Below are positions 43,327-52,776 of a stretch of 64,000 nucleotides of DNA, in pieces. The DNA is taken from assembly GCA_900553685.1 (NCBI GenBank), contig USEI01000004.1, positions 41,985 to 105,984 on the forward strand, in the 5' to 3' direction. The first letter of the stretch is position 1. The number at the start of each line of letters is the position of its first letter. The position numbers and the translations under genes were made by a program. The stretch comes from an uncultured Clostridium sp. GTDB taxonomy: Bacteria > Bacillota > Clostridia > TANB77 > CAG-508. A model generated the notes under the pieces. The model saw nothing but the letters and a program-made list of their open reading frames with translations. It made no database searches and was not told the origin of the DNA.

Positions 43327-43830
43327 TTATTTAGCTTCTTCTTTTTTAACTCTAACTGCATCAAGTGTAGCAGCAAGTTTTGAAACATTTGCAAGTAAGC
43401 ATCCAGCAAGTTTTGCGATAAGTTCTTCTCTTGATGGAAGTTGTGCAAGTGTTGTTAATTCTTCTACTGAAGAAACTTTTCCTTCTAGTACTCCACCTTT
43501 GATTTTGTAGAAGTCATTTGATTTTGCATAAGAATAAATAGCTTTTAATGATGGTAAGTATTCGTCTTGAGCTATAATAACAGCTGTAGGTCCTATTAAA
43601 GCATCATTTAATTCTTCTATTCCACATTCTTTTAATGCTCTTCTTGTTATATTATTTTTTATAACAGAATATTCAGCTCCAACTTCTCTTACTGATTTTC
43701 TTAATCCTGTTACATCAGCTACATTGATTCCTCTGTAGTCAACTAAAAGTACTAAACTAGCAGTTTTAATTTTTTCAGCTAATTCTTTTACTTCTTTTTC
43801 TTTTTGTGCAATAATTTTTTCACTAGCCAA
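43327..43830 (-). CDS. rplJ: 50S ribosomal protein L10
   Basis: 167 aa. L10 anchors L7/L12 dimers to the ribosome and, in many Bacillota, represses its own mRNA through the upstream leader. Motifs: ASLVLLVDYRGINVADVTGL near the N-terminus, NITRRALKECG and GGVLEGKVSS. A GGAGGTG ribosome site precedes the ATG. A spacer of about 178 AT-only bases separates it from rplL. An L10-type leader with a terminator-like stem lies between it and rplA. Confidence 0.97.
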   Translation of the reverse strand: MASEKIIAQKEKEVKELAEKIKTASLVLLVDYRGINVADVTGLRKSVREVGAEYSVIKNNITRRALKECGIEELNDALIGPTAVIIAQDEYLPSLKAIYSYAKSNDFYKIKGGVLEGKVSSVEELTTLAQLPSREELIAKLAGCLLANVSKLAATLDAVRVKKEEAK

Positions 43831-43883
43831 TTTTATTTCACCTCCATTTAATTTATATATATTTAATTTTTTTACTTTTTTAT

Positions 43884-43998
43884 TTCCTAAAACAAAGCCT
43901 CTTTGTTACCTGACTTGCAAGGTAAACAAAGAGGCTTTAAAGTCCGCTCTTATTATTTACCTCGGTAGGATTTATTTTATACCTACTGTCTTAGGTTA
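43884..43998 (-). ncRNA. L10 leader (ribosomal protein autoregulatory RNA) with attenuator stem
   Basis: Read on the minus strand it begins AACCTAAGACAGTAGGTA, then CCTACCGAGGTAAAT, the conserved L10-binding pattern (the AGTAGGT and CCTACCGAGG parts pair). It ends in a long stem with arms 43894-43911 and 43920-43938 (AAAGCCTCTTTG and its complement) followed by GTTTT. Position directly before rplJ and these motifs fit the Bacillota L10 leader. It should let free L10 lower rplJL transcription. Confidence 0.85.
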
Positions 43999-44007
43999 TT
44001 AAATTAA

Positions 44008-44691
44008 TTATCTTTGATTTATATATACACTTGGTCCCATTGTTGTTGTTAAAGCAACACTTCTAATGTATTGTCCTTTAGCAGCAGCTGGTTTAGCCTT
44101 AATTATAGCATCTATAACTGTTTGATAGTTTTCTGCTAATTTTTCAGCTCCAAAAGAAACTTTTCCAATTCCTAAATGTATGATATTTGTTTTATCTAAT
44201 CTGTATTCAACTTTACCAGATTTGATTTCTGAAATAGCTTTTGTAACATCCATTGTTACTGTTCCAGATTTAGGGTTTGGCATTAATCCTTTTGGTCCTA
44301 ATATTTTACCAAGTCTTCCTATAACACCCATCATATCAGGTGTTGCTACGATAACATCATAATCAAACCAATTCTCTTTTTCTATTTTTGGAACTAATTC
44401 TTCTGCTCCAACAAAATCTGCTCCAGCAGCTTCAGCTTCTTTAGCTTTATCTCCTTTTGCAAATACTAATACTCTTAGTGATTTACCTGTTCCATTAGGT
44501 AATACAACTGTACCTCTAACTTGTTGATCAGCATGTTTTGAATCAACACCTAATTTAACATGTAATTCAACTGTTTCATCAAATTTTGGTTTTGGCATTT
44601 TTTCGATAATTTCTAAAGCTTCTTTAGCTTCATAAAGTTTTGAGCTGTCTACTAATTTAGCAGCTTCTTGATATCTTTTTCCTCTTTTCAT
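44008..44691 (-). CDS. rplA: 50S ribosomal protein L1
   Basis: 227 aa, slightly short of the usual 230-235. L1 forms the mobile stalk that moves E-site tRNA. Family blocks: [20 protein letters not shown] near the N-terminus, [20 protein letters not shown], and the middle [24 protein letters not shown] block ([20 protein letters not shown] here). Ribosome site GGGAGGAAA. It lies between rplK and the L10 leader. Confidence 0.98.
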   Translation of the reverse strand: MKRGKRYQEAAKLVDSSKLYEAKEALEIIEKMPKPKFDETVELHVKLGVDSKHADQQVRGTVVLPNGTGKSLRVLVFAKGDKAKEAEAAGADFVGAEELVPKIEKENWFDYDVIVATPDMMGVIGRLGKILGPKGLMPNPKSGTVTMDVTKAISEIKSGKVEYRLDKTNIIHLGIGKVSFGAEKLAENYQTVIDAIIKAKPAAAKGQYIRSVALTTTMGPSVYINQR

Positions 44692-44777
44692 TTTCTTTCC
44701 TCCCGTGGTACTAACGAATTAATTTTCTATTAACTCTCCCAAAATATTTTAAATTTATAAAAATATAAATTCCTAAA

Positions 44778-45206
44778 TTAGTCAACTACAACTACACCCA
44801 TAGATCTAGCTGTACCTGCAACCATACTCATTGCAGCTTCTAATGATGCTGCATTTAAATCTTCCATTTTTTGTTCTGCTATTGCTTTTACTTGTTCTTT
44901 TGTTATTTTAGCAACTTTATCTTTGTTTGGTTTTCCTGAACCGCTCTTTAAGCCTAAAGTTTTTTTAATAAGAACTGCAACAGGTGGAACTTTTGTAATA
45001 AATGAGAATGATTTATCTTTATATACTGAAATTACAACTGGTATTATCATACCTGGTTGGTTTGCTGTTCTATCATTAAATTCTTTAACGAATTGCATGA
45101 TATTAACACCACTTGAACCTAAAGCTGGACCAACTGGTGGAGCTGGTGTTGCTTTACCTGCCTCTATTTGTAATTTTATAACATTTACAACTTCTTTCTC
45201 TGCCAT
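44778..45206 (-). CDS. rplK: 50S ribosomal protein L11
   Basis: 142 aa. The N-terminal [20 protein letters not shown] block and the C-terminal [10 protein letters not shown] block are diagnostic. It forms the GTPase-associated centre with 23S rRNA and is the target of thiopeptide antibiotics; the proline-rich N-terminal region is intact. It follows nusG by about 20 bases with an AAGGAGGTG ribosome site. Confidence 0.98.
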   Translation of the reverse strand: MAEKEVVNVIKLQIEAGKATPAPPVGPALGSSGVNIMQFVKEFNDRTANQPGMIIPVVISVYKDKSFSFITKVPPVAVLIKKTLGLKSGSGKPNKDKVAKITKEQVKAIAEQKMEDLNAASLEAAMSMVAGTARSMGVVVVD

Positions 45207-45225
45207 TTTTACTTAGCACCTCCTT

Positions 45226-45762
45226 TTAATTAACTTTTTGAACTTGTGAAAATTCTAGTTCTACTGGAGTTTCTCTTCCAAACATAGAAACTAAAACTTT
45301 TACTTTTTGTTTTTCTTTATTTATTTCTTGAACTGTTCCCACAAAACCTTCTAAAGGTCCATTAACAACTTGAACATTATCCTCAATGTCATAGTCTATA
45401 TTTACAGGAACTTCGTCAAATCCCATATTTCTTATTTCAGCATCTGTAAGAGGAATAGGGTCTGTTCCAGATCCAACAAATCCAGTAACACCTCTAGTGT
45501 TTCTTACTATATACCATGATTGTTCTGTTACTATCATTTTTATAAGAACATATCCTGGAAAAACCTTTTTTAAATTAGTTTTTCTTTTTCCATCTTTTAT
45601 TTCAACTTGTTCTTCCATTGGAACAACAATATTGAAAAAGAAATCTTCTAGTTCCCTATTTTTTATTGTTTTTTCTAAGTCTGTTTTTACTTTATTTTCA
45701 TAACCAGAATATGTATGTACTACATACCACTTTGGCTCTAATTTATTCTCATTTTGAGACAT
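45226..45762 (-). CDS. nusG: Transcription termination/antitermination factor NusG
   Basis: 178 aa. An N-terminal NGN domain (KWYVVHTYSGYENKVKTDLE, VFPGYVLIKM, VRNTRGVTGFVGSG) is followed by a C-terminal KOW domain (DNVQVVNGPLEGFVGTVQEI). NusG binds RNA polymerase and tunes pausing and termination. It is in the standard secE-nusG-rplK order, with GGGAGG upstream of the ATG. Length and both domains are normal. Confidence 0.97.
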   Translation of the reverse strand: MSQNENKLEPKWYVVHTYSGYENKVKTDLEKTIKNRELEDFFFNIVVPMEEQVEIKDGKRKTNLKKVFPGYVLIKMIVTEQSWYIVRNTRGVTGFVGSGTDPIPLTDAEIRNMGFDEVPVNIDYDIEDNVQVVNGPLEGFVGTVQEINKEKQKVKVLVSMFGRETPVELEFSQVQKVN

Positions 45763-45802
45763 ATTTTAGCCTCCCTTTTATATTCTTGTTTATTAGCTAA
45801 TA

Positions 45803-46234
45803 CTAATTATTTCCTTCTACAGAACTATTTCCATCTTCACTTGTTTCAGTAGTTTTATCTTCTGTTTCAACTGTATTATTGTTTTCAGTTTCAACATTTC
45901 CTTCTGTTGTTCCCGCTTCATTAGAAACCCCAGTGTCATTGTTTTCTACTTCATTTGTATCTACAGTTTCACTTGAGCTAGATGTAACTAGGGCTTTTAG
46001 TTTTTCTACACCAAATTTATTTAAGTTTTCAAAAATAACATCTAAAACAAAAACAACAACTGCTATTAATACTACAATTGCAATTACAGCACTAGTATTG
46101 TTAACAACTTGTTTTAATGTAGGCCAACTAACTCTTTTTAATTCTGCTTTGAATTCTTTAAAAAAGTTTTTATTATCCTTTTTATCATTCTTATTTTTCT
46201 TATCTTTATTAGATTTATTTGCTTCTTTAGCCAT
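45803..46234 (-). CDS. secE: Preprotein translocase subunit SecE with long acidic C-terminal extension
   Basis: 143 aa, about twice the usual single-helix SecE. The Lys/Asp/Asn-rich head (1-23), the amphipathic FFKEFKAELKRVSWPTLKQV hallmark (24-43) and the membrane helix (about 48-70) are normal. Then come some 70 extra residues, rich in Glu, Asp, Asn and Thr (TVDTNEVENNDTGV and similar), predicted to be disordered and, by SecE topology, outside the cell. The extension is in frame up to a clean stop with nusG 40 bases away, so it is not a misread. Its role is unknown. Confidence 0.92.
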   Translation of the reverse strand: MAKEANKSNKDKKNKNDKKDNKNFFKEFKAELKRVSWPTLKQVVNNTSAVIAIVVLIAVVVFVLDVIFENLNKFGVEKLKALVTSSSSETVDTNEVENNDTGVSNEAGTTEGNVETENNNTVETEDKTTETSEDGNSSVEGNN

Positions 46235-46258
46235 CTTAACTCCTCCCTAAAGGTTTAA

Positions 46259-46423
46259 CTATTTTGTTTCTTTATGAGTTGTACGTTTTTTGCAGAATTT
46301 ACAATACTTAACTACTTCTAGTCTTTCAGTATTATTTCTTTTATTTTTTGATGTCATATAATTTCTTCTTTTACATTCTGTACATTCTAATATAATGTTC
46401 TCTCTTGGTCCTTTTGCCGCCAT
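46259..46423 (-). CDS. rpmG: 50S ribosomal protein L33
   Basis: 54 aa: [20 protein letters not shown] at the start and [16 protein letters not shown] at the end. Two CxxC pairs (CTEC, CKFC) make this the zinc-binding form. ATG at 46423 with GGAGGTGTAG upstream. It is the first gene of the rpmG-secE-nusG-rplK-rplA-rplJ-rplL set, 24 bases before secE. Confidence 0.97.
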   Translation of the reverse strand: MAAKGPRENIILECTECKRRNYMTSKNKRNNTERLEVVKYCKFCKKRTTHKETK

Positions 46424-46535
46424 TCTAACTACACCTCCGTTTTCGTTTTATCCGTTTTACTTTTAATGAAGCTTTAAAGTTTATATTTAAATTTTTAACG
46501 ATGTGACTGTATGTATGTCAAATACATGCTTATAT

Positions 46536-46564
46536 ACTTTACCACAAAACCTAGTACATGTCAA
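46536..46564 (-). promoter_or_regulatory. Promoter upstream of rpmG
   Basis: -35 TTGACA (46559-46564), a 17-base spacer and -10 TAAAGT (46536-46541). A second TTGACA lies at 46516-46521, also with a possible -10 (TTAAAA) 17 bases on. Either would drive the ribosomal operon. Confidence 0.55.
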
Positions 46565-46660
46565 TAATTTTAAAACATTTTTTGGATTTTTTTAGCATAT
46601 AATTTTTATGTTAGTAATATTAATATCAATTTTTATTTTTTATAAACTTAATAATTTCTC

Positions 46661-46936
46661 TTATCTGTCTCTTTCACTAATATCTTTAGATTTCTCACCT
46701 TTTTTACTAGTTCTTGCTTTGTTTTGATTTACACTTACTGCTTTTTGAGATATATTAACTTTTCCTAAATTATATTCTTTTTTTGAAGATGGCATTTTTT
46801 CACCATCTTCAAAATCATATTTACGTTTCTTTTCTTTATTACTTTTAGTATCAGTAGTTGTTTTTCTTCCTACCTCAAATATATCCCTTAAATTACTTAA
46901 CATATCTAATATTCCCATAAACTTTAACAACTCCAT
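46661..46936 (-). CDS. Small basic protein downstream of the 1659-aa gene
   Basis: 91 aa. A hydrophobic first 20 residues (MELLKFMGILDMLSNLRDIF) are followed by a very basic, polar, probably disordered tail with many Lys, Arg and Ser. It starts two bases after the stop of the giant gene, so it is translated with it and is a candidate partner. Its KKADRKYDYDD-like Lys-Arg-Lys-Tyr-Asp pattern (KKRKYDFEDGE) echoes the last 12 residues of the giant protein. No known family is recognised. Confidence 0.55.
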   Translation of the reverse strand: MELLKFMGILDMLSNLRDIFEVGRKTTTDTKSNKEKKRKYDFEDGEKMPSSKKEYNLGKVNISQKAVSVNQNKARTSKKGEKSKDISERDR

Positions 46937-46938
46937 AA

Positions 46939-49900
46939 TTAAACATAATATTCTGAATCATCATAATCATATTTTCTATCAGCTTTCTTATTACTACTTA
47001 AGTTACTGCTTGTTGGTCTTACTATTTCTGCTACATTATGAACTGTATCAGCTTTTCCTAAAATATCTGCTCCTCTTCCTAGAACATTTAAAGCATCTAT
47101 TGCTCTTTGATTTTTTACTACTTCTGTAATAGTTCTTGTTCTAGTAACTACTTCTGGAACCATTTCTATATGAGAACCACCTTCAATAACTTTAGTTCCA
47201 ACTTCCACTTCTTTAGTTACTCCATCAAATAACTCACTTGCATATACCCAACCTTTATTTCCTATTTGAAGAGTCATATCATTTAATACTTCTTCACTCA
47301 ATTCTCCATTTGAAATTGCTTTTGCAATTTCACTAAATGTTAGATCTGTTCTTAAATTATTATTTGCATCCAAAAATGAAGCTGGCCAAGTCTTATCTGT
47401 CATAAGTGGTACATTGTCTGAAAATCCTGTTCCCCACTTGGTTCCATCTTGGAAATGGAATCCAGAACATACCTCATCTCCTCTAATTGTATAAGCTATT
47501 TCTCCCCTATTTCCACCAGAAACAGATCTATACATATTAACTGTTTTATCTTTAGATCTTTCAATTAGTTCGTCAACTTCAATATCATAATCAGGTCTTT
47601 GTTCTGTTATGCTAATTGTTTTTGGTGGATCTTGGACTTCTTTTTCTGTAAATATTGTTGCTTGATATGGTTCTTCTCTTGTAATAGTTTGCTCTGCATG
47701 TTCAGAAAGCCAATCTTTTATCTTAGGTCCTACAAATTTCTTAATTCCTAGTTTTGCTACACCTTTTATTGCAGCAACTCTATATGTATTTATTTCTTTA
47801 CTTGCAATATCATGTTGTGTTTGACTAATTGCATCTGTTTGAATATCTGTAATTTTTCCTGTTGTATTTAAAGTAACTATATATTCATCTAATCTATTTA
47901 GCAATGCTTTTTTAGCATTTAACTTATTTTTAGCTTCTTCTAAGTTTTCTGCTTCACCGTGTTTTGTGATTTCATCTTCTAAAGCTGTTATTTGACTTTC
48001 AAGCTCTGCTCTCTTAGTATTATAAAAACTTCTGCCCATTTTTTGCATTTCTTGTCTTTTTAAATTATCTTGAATATCATAAGCTCCTGCTTTTAAAACA
48101 GCTTCATTGCCTTGTTTGTATCTTGCAATACTATTTATATTTGACATTACATAATTTCTTATTGGATGACTTTTTCCGTTTGCTACATCAGCTTGATTTG
48201 CCATATCTTTAAAATAATCTCTTCTGGCAACAAATCTATGATATGGATTATTTCTATATGGAGAAGCATCTTTTCCCCTTGTTATTGCTCTATGTAAAGG
48301 TTGAGCAATATTTCTACCAATAAACCTATATATTGGAGCAACAGCATTTCTTGCAAATATTCCTACATTTCCTATCACTCTCAATCCATTTTTTATAATT
48401 CCTTGTTGCCTTGGAATATATGGCATTTTTTCTCCATATTTTCCAAGTGTTGCTAAATCTCTTTGTGTATTTTTATGTTGATCAAAAGTATAATTTCTTG
48501 TTTCAACATATTCTTTATCTTTTTCATATTGTGCTTGAATTTGAGCATCAGATCCTTTATATATATTATTTGCTCCTGCTTCATATTTAGACATTCTTTC
48601 TAAAGCATTTTTATATTCACCTAAGATTAAGAACTTTTCATCCTCTTCTCTTTCAGCATAATCTTGTACAGTTCTATATGTAATTCCAGAATCTGTTACT
48701 TCTATTTCATTATTTCTATATCTTTGTGCTATTTCATCATATCTTCTTTGATAGTCTTTATCACCATAAAATTTTGCAAGCATATCATTTTTTCTATCAA
48801 TATACTGTTGTTTTATATTTTCTATATCTACAGTAGGATTAAAGGTAAAGTCAGGATTTTCTGGTATATTTATTTTATATTTTGATGGTAATTCATTATT
48901 TTTTACTCTATAAAATGTATCTTTTAAAAGTGCTTGATTAAAGTCATATCTTTCTATATCTTCAAATCTTTCGCCTGGCTCAATTCTTGTAAAATGGCAA
49001 TTATATTCAATTTCATCACCTTTATCATTATGTTTTGTTTTATTTGAATGAACAAAACTATCTTCACCTTTCAATGCCCATTTATAATCACTTTCACCAG
49101 CATCCCAAGTTAAATCAGTATAATACCATTTTCCATCTATCTTAACTTTATTCCAAGCATGTCCACCTGTATAAGTATTTCTAGTTTGATTATAATTAGC
49201 ATTTCCTGAATCTATAACAGATTCTATTCCAACCATATCCAAAGCATTTTTTAAAATATCCGAATATCCTGCACAAACTGTTCTATTTGCTAAAGTTGTA
49301 TCTGGAGAATTAGTTTGCACGTCAAATCCTTCTTGTTCAATTAATCCCTCTGATAAATTCCTAGATTTACAATATAATTTTGCTAAATATAAAGCATGTT
49401 CCTTACTATATGGACCTTCAGCAACAGGACGATCATAGATAATTTTATCTGCCAATCTTTTATAAACTACTGCAAATTTTTCAACATCAGACATTCCTGA
49501 ATGAATGCCTTCTGTTATTTCTTCAAGAGCCTCTCTTATTTTATAATACTCATCTATATTATAAGGATCAGTCGGAGTTTCTTTTTGGTCAAAAGTAGGA
49601 AGTGTATGATGATTTACATCTTTACATCTATCATCAAAAATTTTAATACCTGTTAATCTTAAACCATTATTATCACATTCTCTTTTTAAATTTTCTAATT
49701 CTTGCTTTGAAAGTTCTGTTACTGTATTAATTTTTAAATTTATATTTTGAGGAATTCTTTTACCTGAACTGATTAAATAATTCAATTGTTCTTTTGTTAA
49801 TAATAAATTTCCATCTCTTAAATAATCTTGTTCAAAGTAGTTTGATGAATCATTTAAATGAGTTTGAAAAGTATTTAGATCTTTCACCATTATTGGATTA

Positions 49901-51918
49901 TTTGTATAAGGTAAAACTTTTCTAAAAACTTCTGCATCTTCTATAAAATAAGGAACATTTTTTAAATCTATTTTAGAAAAATCTTTTAGCATTTCTTTCT
50001 TTTGTTCAGTAATGTCTGTATGCCTTGTGTAATTTAAGCCTCTATATTTTATGAATCCACTTCTTCTAAAATAAGAATTTAAATAATTATAAGTATCATC
50101 AGATATAATATCTCCTGTTAGACCATCGATTCGATTAGTCAAATCGATATTATGAGAAAACTTATATCTTAATATGGAATTTTCTTTTCCTATTTCACTT
50201 ACCCTCTTTAAATCATCTACACGTAAATTATTATTTTCTAATTTTAATTCTATTAATTGGTTTTTTAATGCATCTAGTCCTACAACATTTTCTAATCTAG
50301 AGTACCCAATATCTAAATTAATAATATTGGGATTTCTTACCTCTTCTAAAAAATTTCTTCCAGATAAATTTTGATTTCTTACATTAAGTTCAAATAATCT
50401 TGGCATTATACTTTGAGCTGAATCTGCAATTGAGATATTCATAACATCATCAAAATCTACTTGGCTTAAACCATCAACAGTTAAAGATATTACATCACCT
50501 AATCCTATAATATCTCTAATTCCGCGTGTTCCTAAACCTGTTAATTCTAATCTTCTAACATTACTCAAGACACCTGTATTTGGTCCTACTTCTTCATTTG
50601 TTTTAATATTAAATCCTTCAACATCACAATTTTCTATTCTTATTGTATCAATACTATTTGGAATTTTTCCACTTAAATCTGGTAATTTTATTGATGTTGA
50701 TGAAGTATTAACAAAAGCGATTTTTTGACTATATGAAACATCTTCATATTTTTGATTTTTATCTACTTCTACTTCAGGAGCGTTAGAAAAATCTATATTA
50801 AAATCTTCTGGAAGATTACTTTCGATAGTAATTTGTGTTGGATTTGAAACTTTTCCATCTTCATTTTTTCTACCCTCATAAACTGCATCAATAACTTCTT
50901 GCATATCTATATGTGTTCCGGTATTATTTGAAAATGTAATATTATCTAATGCTCTTGGATAATATCTTCCAATCTCAACTAAATCTTCTCTTAACTCTGT
51001 AATATTTTGACTTTTTAAATCAATTTTTATTTGTTCTCTTTCACCAAAAGACTCTGTATTTAAAATTTCAGAAGTTTTTAATGTTTCTTGTAGTTCTTTA
51101 CTTTTTAAAGGAATTTTAGGAATTTCTTTTTTTGCATAGTTTTCTGAATTCATTGTTTTATCTATAGCTTTTTGAATTTCAGAATGATCTAATGAATGAA
51201 ACTCTTCTTTTTTCTTTCCTAAATTATGTTCTGGCATATAATAAAATTCTTTATCAGATAAAAAATTTCTTAACTCAAATCCTCCATTTTTTATTGTTTC
51301 TTCATTTAAAGAAGCATCCATAAATAAATCTGCAGGATAATATTCTCCATTTATTAGTACTTCATTCCAAGCGTAAGATTTAGGACTTTCTATATATCTA
51401 CAAGCAACTCCTAATCTATCCATTAATTCTTTATAAATAAAAGCATATCCTCTAGAATCTGCTTTTCCATCTAATAATTGTTTTAATGGTCTATTATCTT
51501 CGTTTTCTTCTGTTTCACGTTTAGGAGAAATTTCAGACATTAAATTAACATATCCAAAAGTAGCTTTTTCAAGATCAGACCATTCTGGTCTTTCCAAAGA
51601 TTCTATTCGATTTAAAAATTCAATTACTCCAGATATTTCTTCTGGTGAATATGTTGTTTGTCTATAATATCTTTCATTTGAATATTCTGGAAATCTCTTT
51701 TCATCAAATGCGCCAAGAACTCTTATTGTAACATTTTTCTTTAATTTTGCTATCACATTTGGATTTTGATTTCTTGTATTTGTGATTGTAATAGTGATTG
51801 GAGACATCTCGTTGAATCTTTCAACATCTTGCTCTGTAATAACTCTATCTATTCTCACTTCTTTAACATCAAATTTTTCTTGTGGTACATTTTTTGAATT
51901 TTTCTTTTCTTCTCCCAT
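46939..51918 (-). CDS. Giant protein with two transglutaminase-like domains and leucine-rich repeats
   Basis: 1659 aa, no signal peptide. Residues about 100-205 are a transglutaminase-like domain with a degenerate site: DSRGYA where DCxGYA is expected (Ser155) and SYAWNEV where HAWN is expected (Tyr182). Residues about 400-600 hold irregular leucine-rich repeats (NIINLDIGYSRLENV, LIELKLENNNLR). Residues about 790-975 are a second transglutaminase-like domain with intact Cys882 (RTVCAGY), His920 (GGHAWN) and Asp935 (YYTDLTWD). The C-terminal third has basic and coiled-coil stretches (about 1300-1380). It is cytoplasmic as far as sequence shows. Such domains act as proteases or crosslinkers; the target is unknown. 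Confidence 0.75.
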   Translation of the reverse strand: MGEEKKNSKNVPQEKFDVKEVRIDRVITEQDVERFNEMSPITITITNTRNQNPNVIAKLKKNVTIRVLGAFDEKRFPEYSNERYYRQTTYSPEEISGVIEFLNRIESLERPEWSDLEKATFGYVNLMSEISPKRETEENEDNRPLKQLLDGKADSRGYAFIYKELMDRLGVACRYIESPKSYAWNEVLINGEYYPADLFMDASLNEETIKNGGFELRNFLSDKEFYYMPEHNLGKKKEEFHSLDHSEIQKAIDKTMNSENYAKKEIPKIPLKSKELQETLKTSEILNTESFGEREQIKIDLKSQNITELREDLVEIGRYYPRALDNITFSNNTGTHIDMQEVIDAVYEGRKNEDGKVSNPTQITIESNLPEDFNIDFSNAPEVEVDKNQKYEDVSYSQKIAFVNTSSTSIKLPDLSGKIPNSIDTIRIENCDVEGFNIKTNEEVGPNTGVLSNVRRLELTGLGTRGIRDIIGLGDVISLTVDGLSQVDFDDVMNISIADSAQSIMPRLFELNVRNQNLSGRNFLEEVRNPNIINLDIGYSRLENVVGLDALKNQLIELKLENNNLRVDDLKRVSEIGKENSILRYKFSHNIDLTNRIDGLTGDIISDDTYNYLNSYFRRSGFIKYRGLNYTRHTDITEQKKEMLKDFSKIDLKNVPYFIEDAEVFRKVLPYTNNPIMVKDLNTFQTHLNDSSNYFEQDYLRDGNLLLTKEQLNYLISSGKRIPQNINLKINTVTELSKQELENLKRECDNNGLRLTGIKIFDDRCKDVNHHTLPTFDQKETPTDPYNIDEYYKIREALEEITEGIHSGMSDVEKFAVVYKRLADKIIYDRPVAEGPYSKEHALYLAKLYCKSRNLSEGLIEQEGFDVQTNSPDTTLANRTVCAGYSDILKNALDMVGIESVIDSGNANYNQTRNTYTGGHAWNKVKIDGKWYYTDLTWDAGESDYKWALKGEDSFVHSNKTKHNDKGDEIEYNCHFTRIEPGERFEDIERYDFNQALLKDTFYRVKNNELPSKYKINIPENPDFTFNPTVDIENIKQQYIDRKNDMLAKFYGDKDYQRRYDEIAQRYRNNEIEVTDSGITYRTVQDYAEREEDEKFLILGEYKNALERMSKYEAGANNIYKGSDAQIQAQYEKDKEYVETRNYTFDQHKNTQRDLATLGKYGEKMPYIPRQQGIIKNGLRVIGNVGIFARNAVAPIYRFIGRNIAQPLHRAITRGKDASPYRNNPYHRFVARRDYFKDMANQADVANGKSHPIRNYVMSNINSIARYKQGNEAVLKAGAYDIQDNLKRQEMQKMGRSFYNTKRAELESQITALEDEITKHGEAENLEEAKNKLNAKKALLNRLDEYIVTLNTTGKITDIQTDAISQTQHDIASKEINTYRVAAIKGVAKLGIKKFVGPKIKDWLSEHAEQTITREEPYQATIFTEKEVQDPPKTISITEQRPDYDIEVDELIERSKDKTVNMYRSVSGGNRGEIAYTIRGDEVCSGFHFQDGTKWGTGFSDNVPLMTDKTWPASFLDANNNLRTDLTFSEIAKAISNGELSEEVLNDMTLQIGNKGWVYASELFDGVTKEVEVGTKVIEGGSHIEMVPEVVTRTRTITEVVKNQRAIDALNVLGRGADILGKADTVHNVAEIVRPTSSNLSSNKKADRKYDYDDSEYYV

Positions 51919-52045
51919 AATTTTCCCTTTCTATCTTCTACTTTTCATATAATTTATAATTTTATATTCATTATTCTATTTTCATATTTTATCTTTATTA
52001 TTATAGTGTTTCATATTTTACAATTAAAACTTTAAGATTTTCAAA

Positions 52046-52708
52046 TTATCTTTCTAAATCCTCTTCATTTTGATAAGTACTTTTAGCTGTTTCATAACGC
52101 TTTTCTTCTTCGTGACTATATAAAGTATTTTTTGAAACTTTTATATCTTTAATTTCTTCCCCATTTTTCCCAATTAATTCACTTCCATCCAAATTAACTG
52201 CTATAATATTTTCATATCTTTCTATATCATGGACATTTTTTACTTTCGAATTTCGAATTATAAGTTCTAAAGTACTTTCTAAACTTATAGATGCAAAATC
52301 TACAGAGGATAAATCAATATCTACTTTTTTTACTTTTGGAAACTTTCTTGGTAAGCTTTTACATGAAATAAATTTTAAGTTCTCAGGTAAACTTGGAATT
52401 TTATTAAAATCTATATCATCAAATCCACAACTTATAAATGAGAGATTTTCAATTTCTTTTCTATTTGCAATTAGCTGTATATCATCCATAGATAGCTTGA
52501 AATCTCTTAAAGTTAAACTTTTTAAATTACTAAAAAAAAATATATCTCTAACAGTAAGTCCAGTTTCTCTTCCATTAGCTAACTTTGGACTAAGAGATAT
52601 ATTTTCAATACTTGCCAAATCTTCCTCAGTAAAATCTTCGGAATCAGATTTATTTAAACAAGTTAATATTTTTTTAATTAATTCTTTATTTTCGATTTTT
52701 TCTATCAT
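52046..52708 (-). CDS. Leucine-rich-repeat protein
   Basis: 220 aa. After an acidic helical head it has irregular leucine-rich repeats: NLKSLTLRDFKLSMDDIQLI, IENLSFISCGFDDIDF, NLKFISCKSLP, KVDIDLSSVDFASI and IAVNLDGSELIG. It lacks a signal peptide, as does the giant protein encoded 130 bases downstream, whose repeats are similar in style. It probably acts as a binding module of the same system. The C-terminus is charged (SHEEEKRYETAKSTYQNEED). Exact family unknown. Confidence 0.65.
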   Translation of the reverse strand: MIEKIENKELIKKILTCLNKSDSEDFTEEDLASIENISLSPKLANGRETGLTVRDIFFFSNLKSLTLRDFKLSMDDIQLIANRKEIENLSFISCGFDDIDFNKIPSLPENLKFISCKSLPRKFPKVKKVDIDLSSVDFASISLESTLELIIRNSKVKNVHDIERYENIIAVNLDGSELIGKNGEEIKDIKVSKNTLYSHEEEKRYETAKSTYQNEEDLER

Positions 52709-52776
52709 TTACAAAAACTCCAAACATTAATATTATACCAGCTTTTGCTATTTATGTCAACTTTGATTGTATGTTT

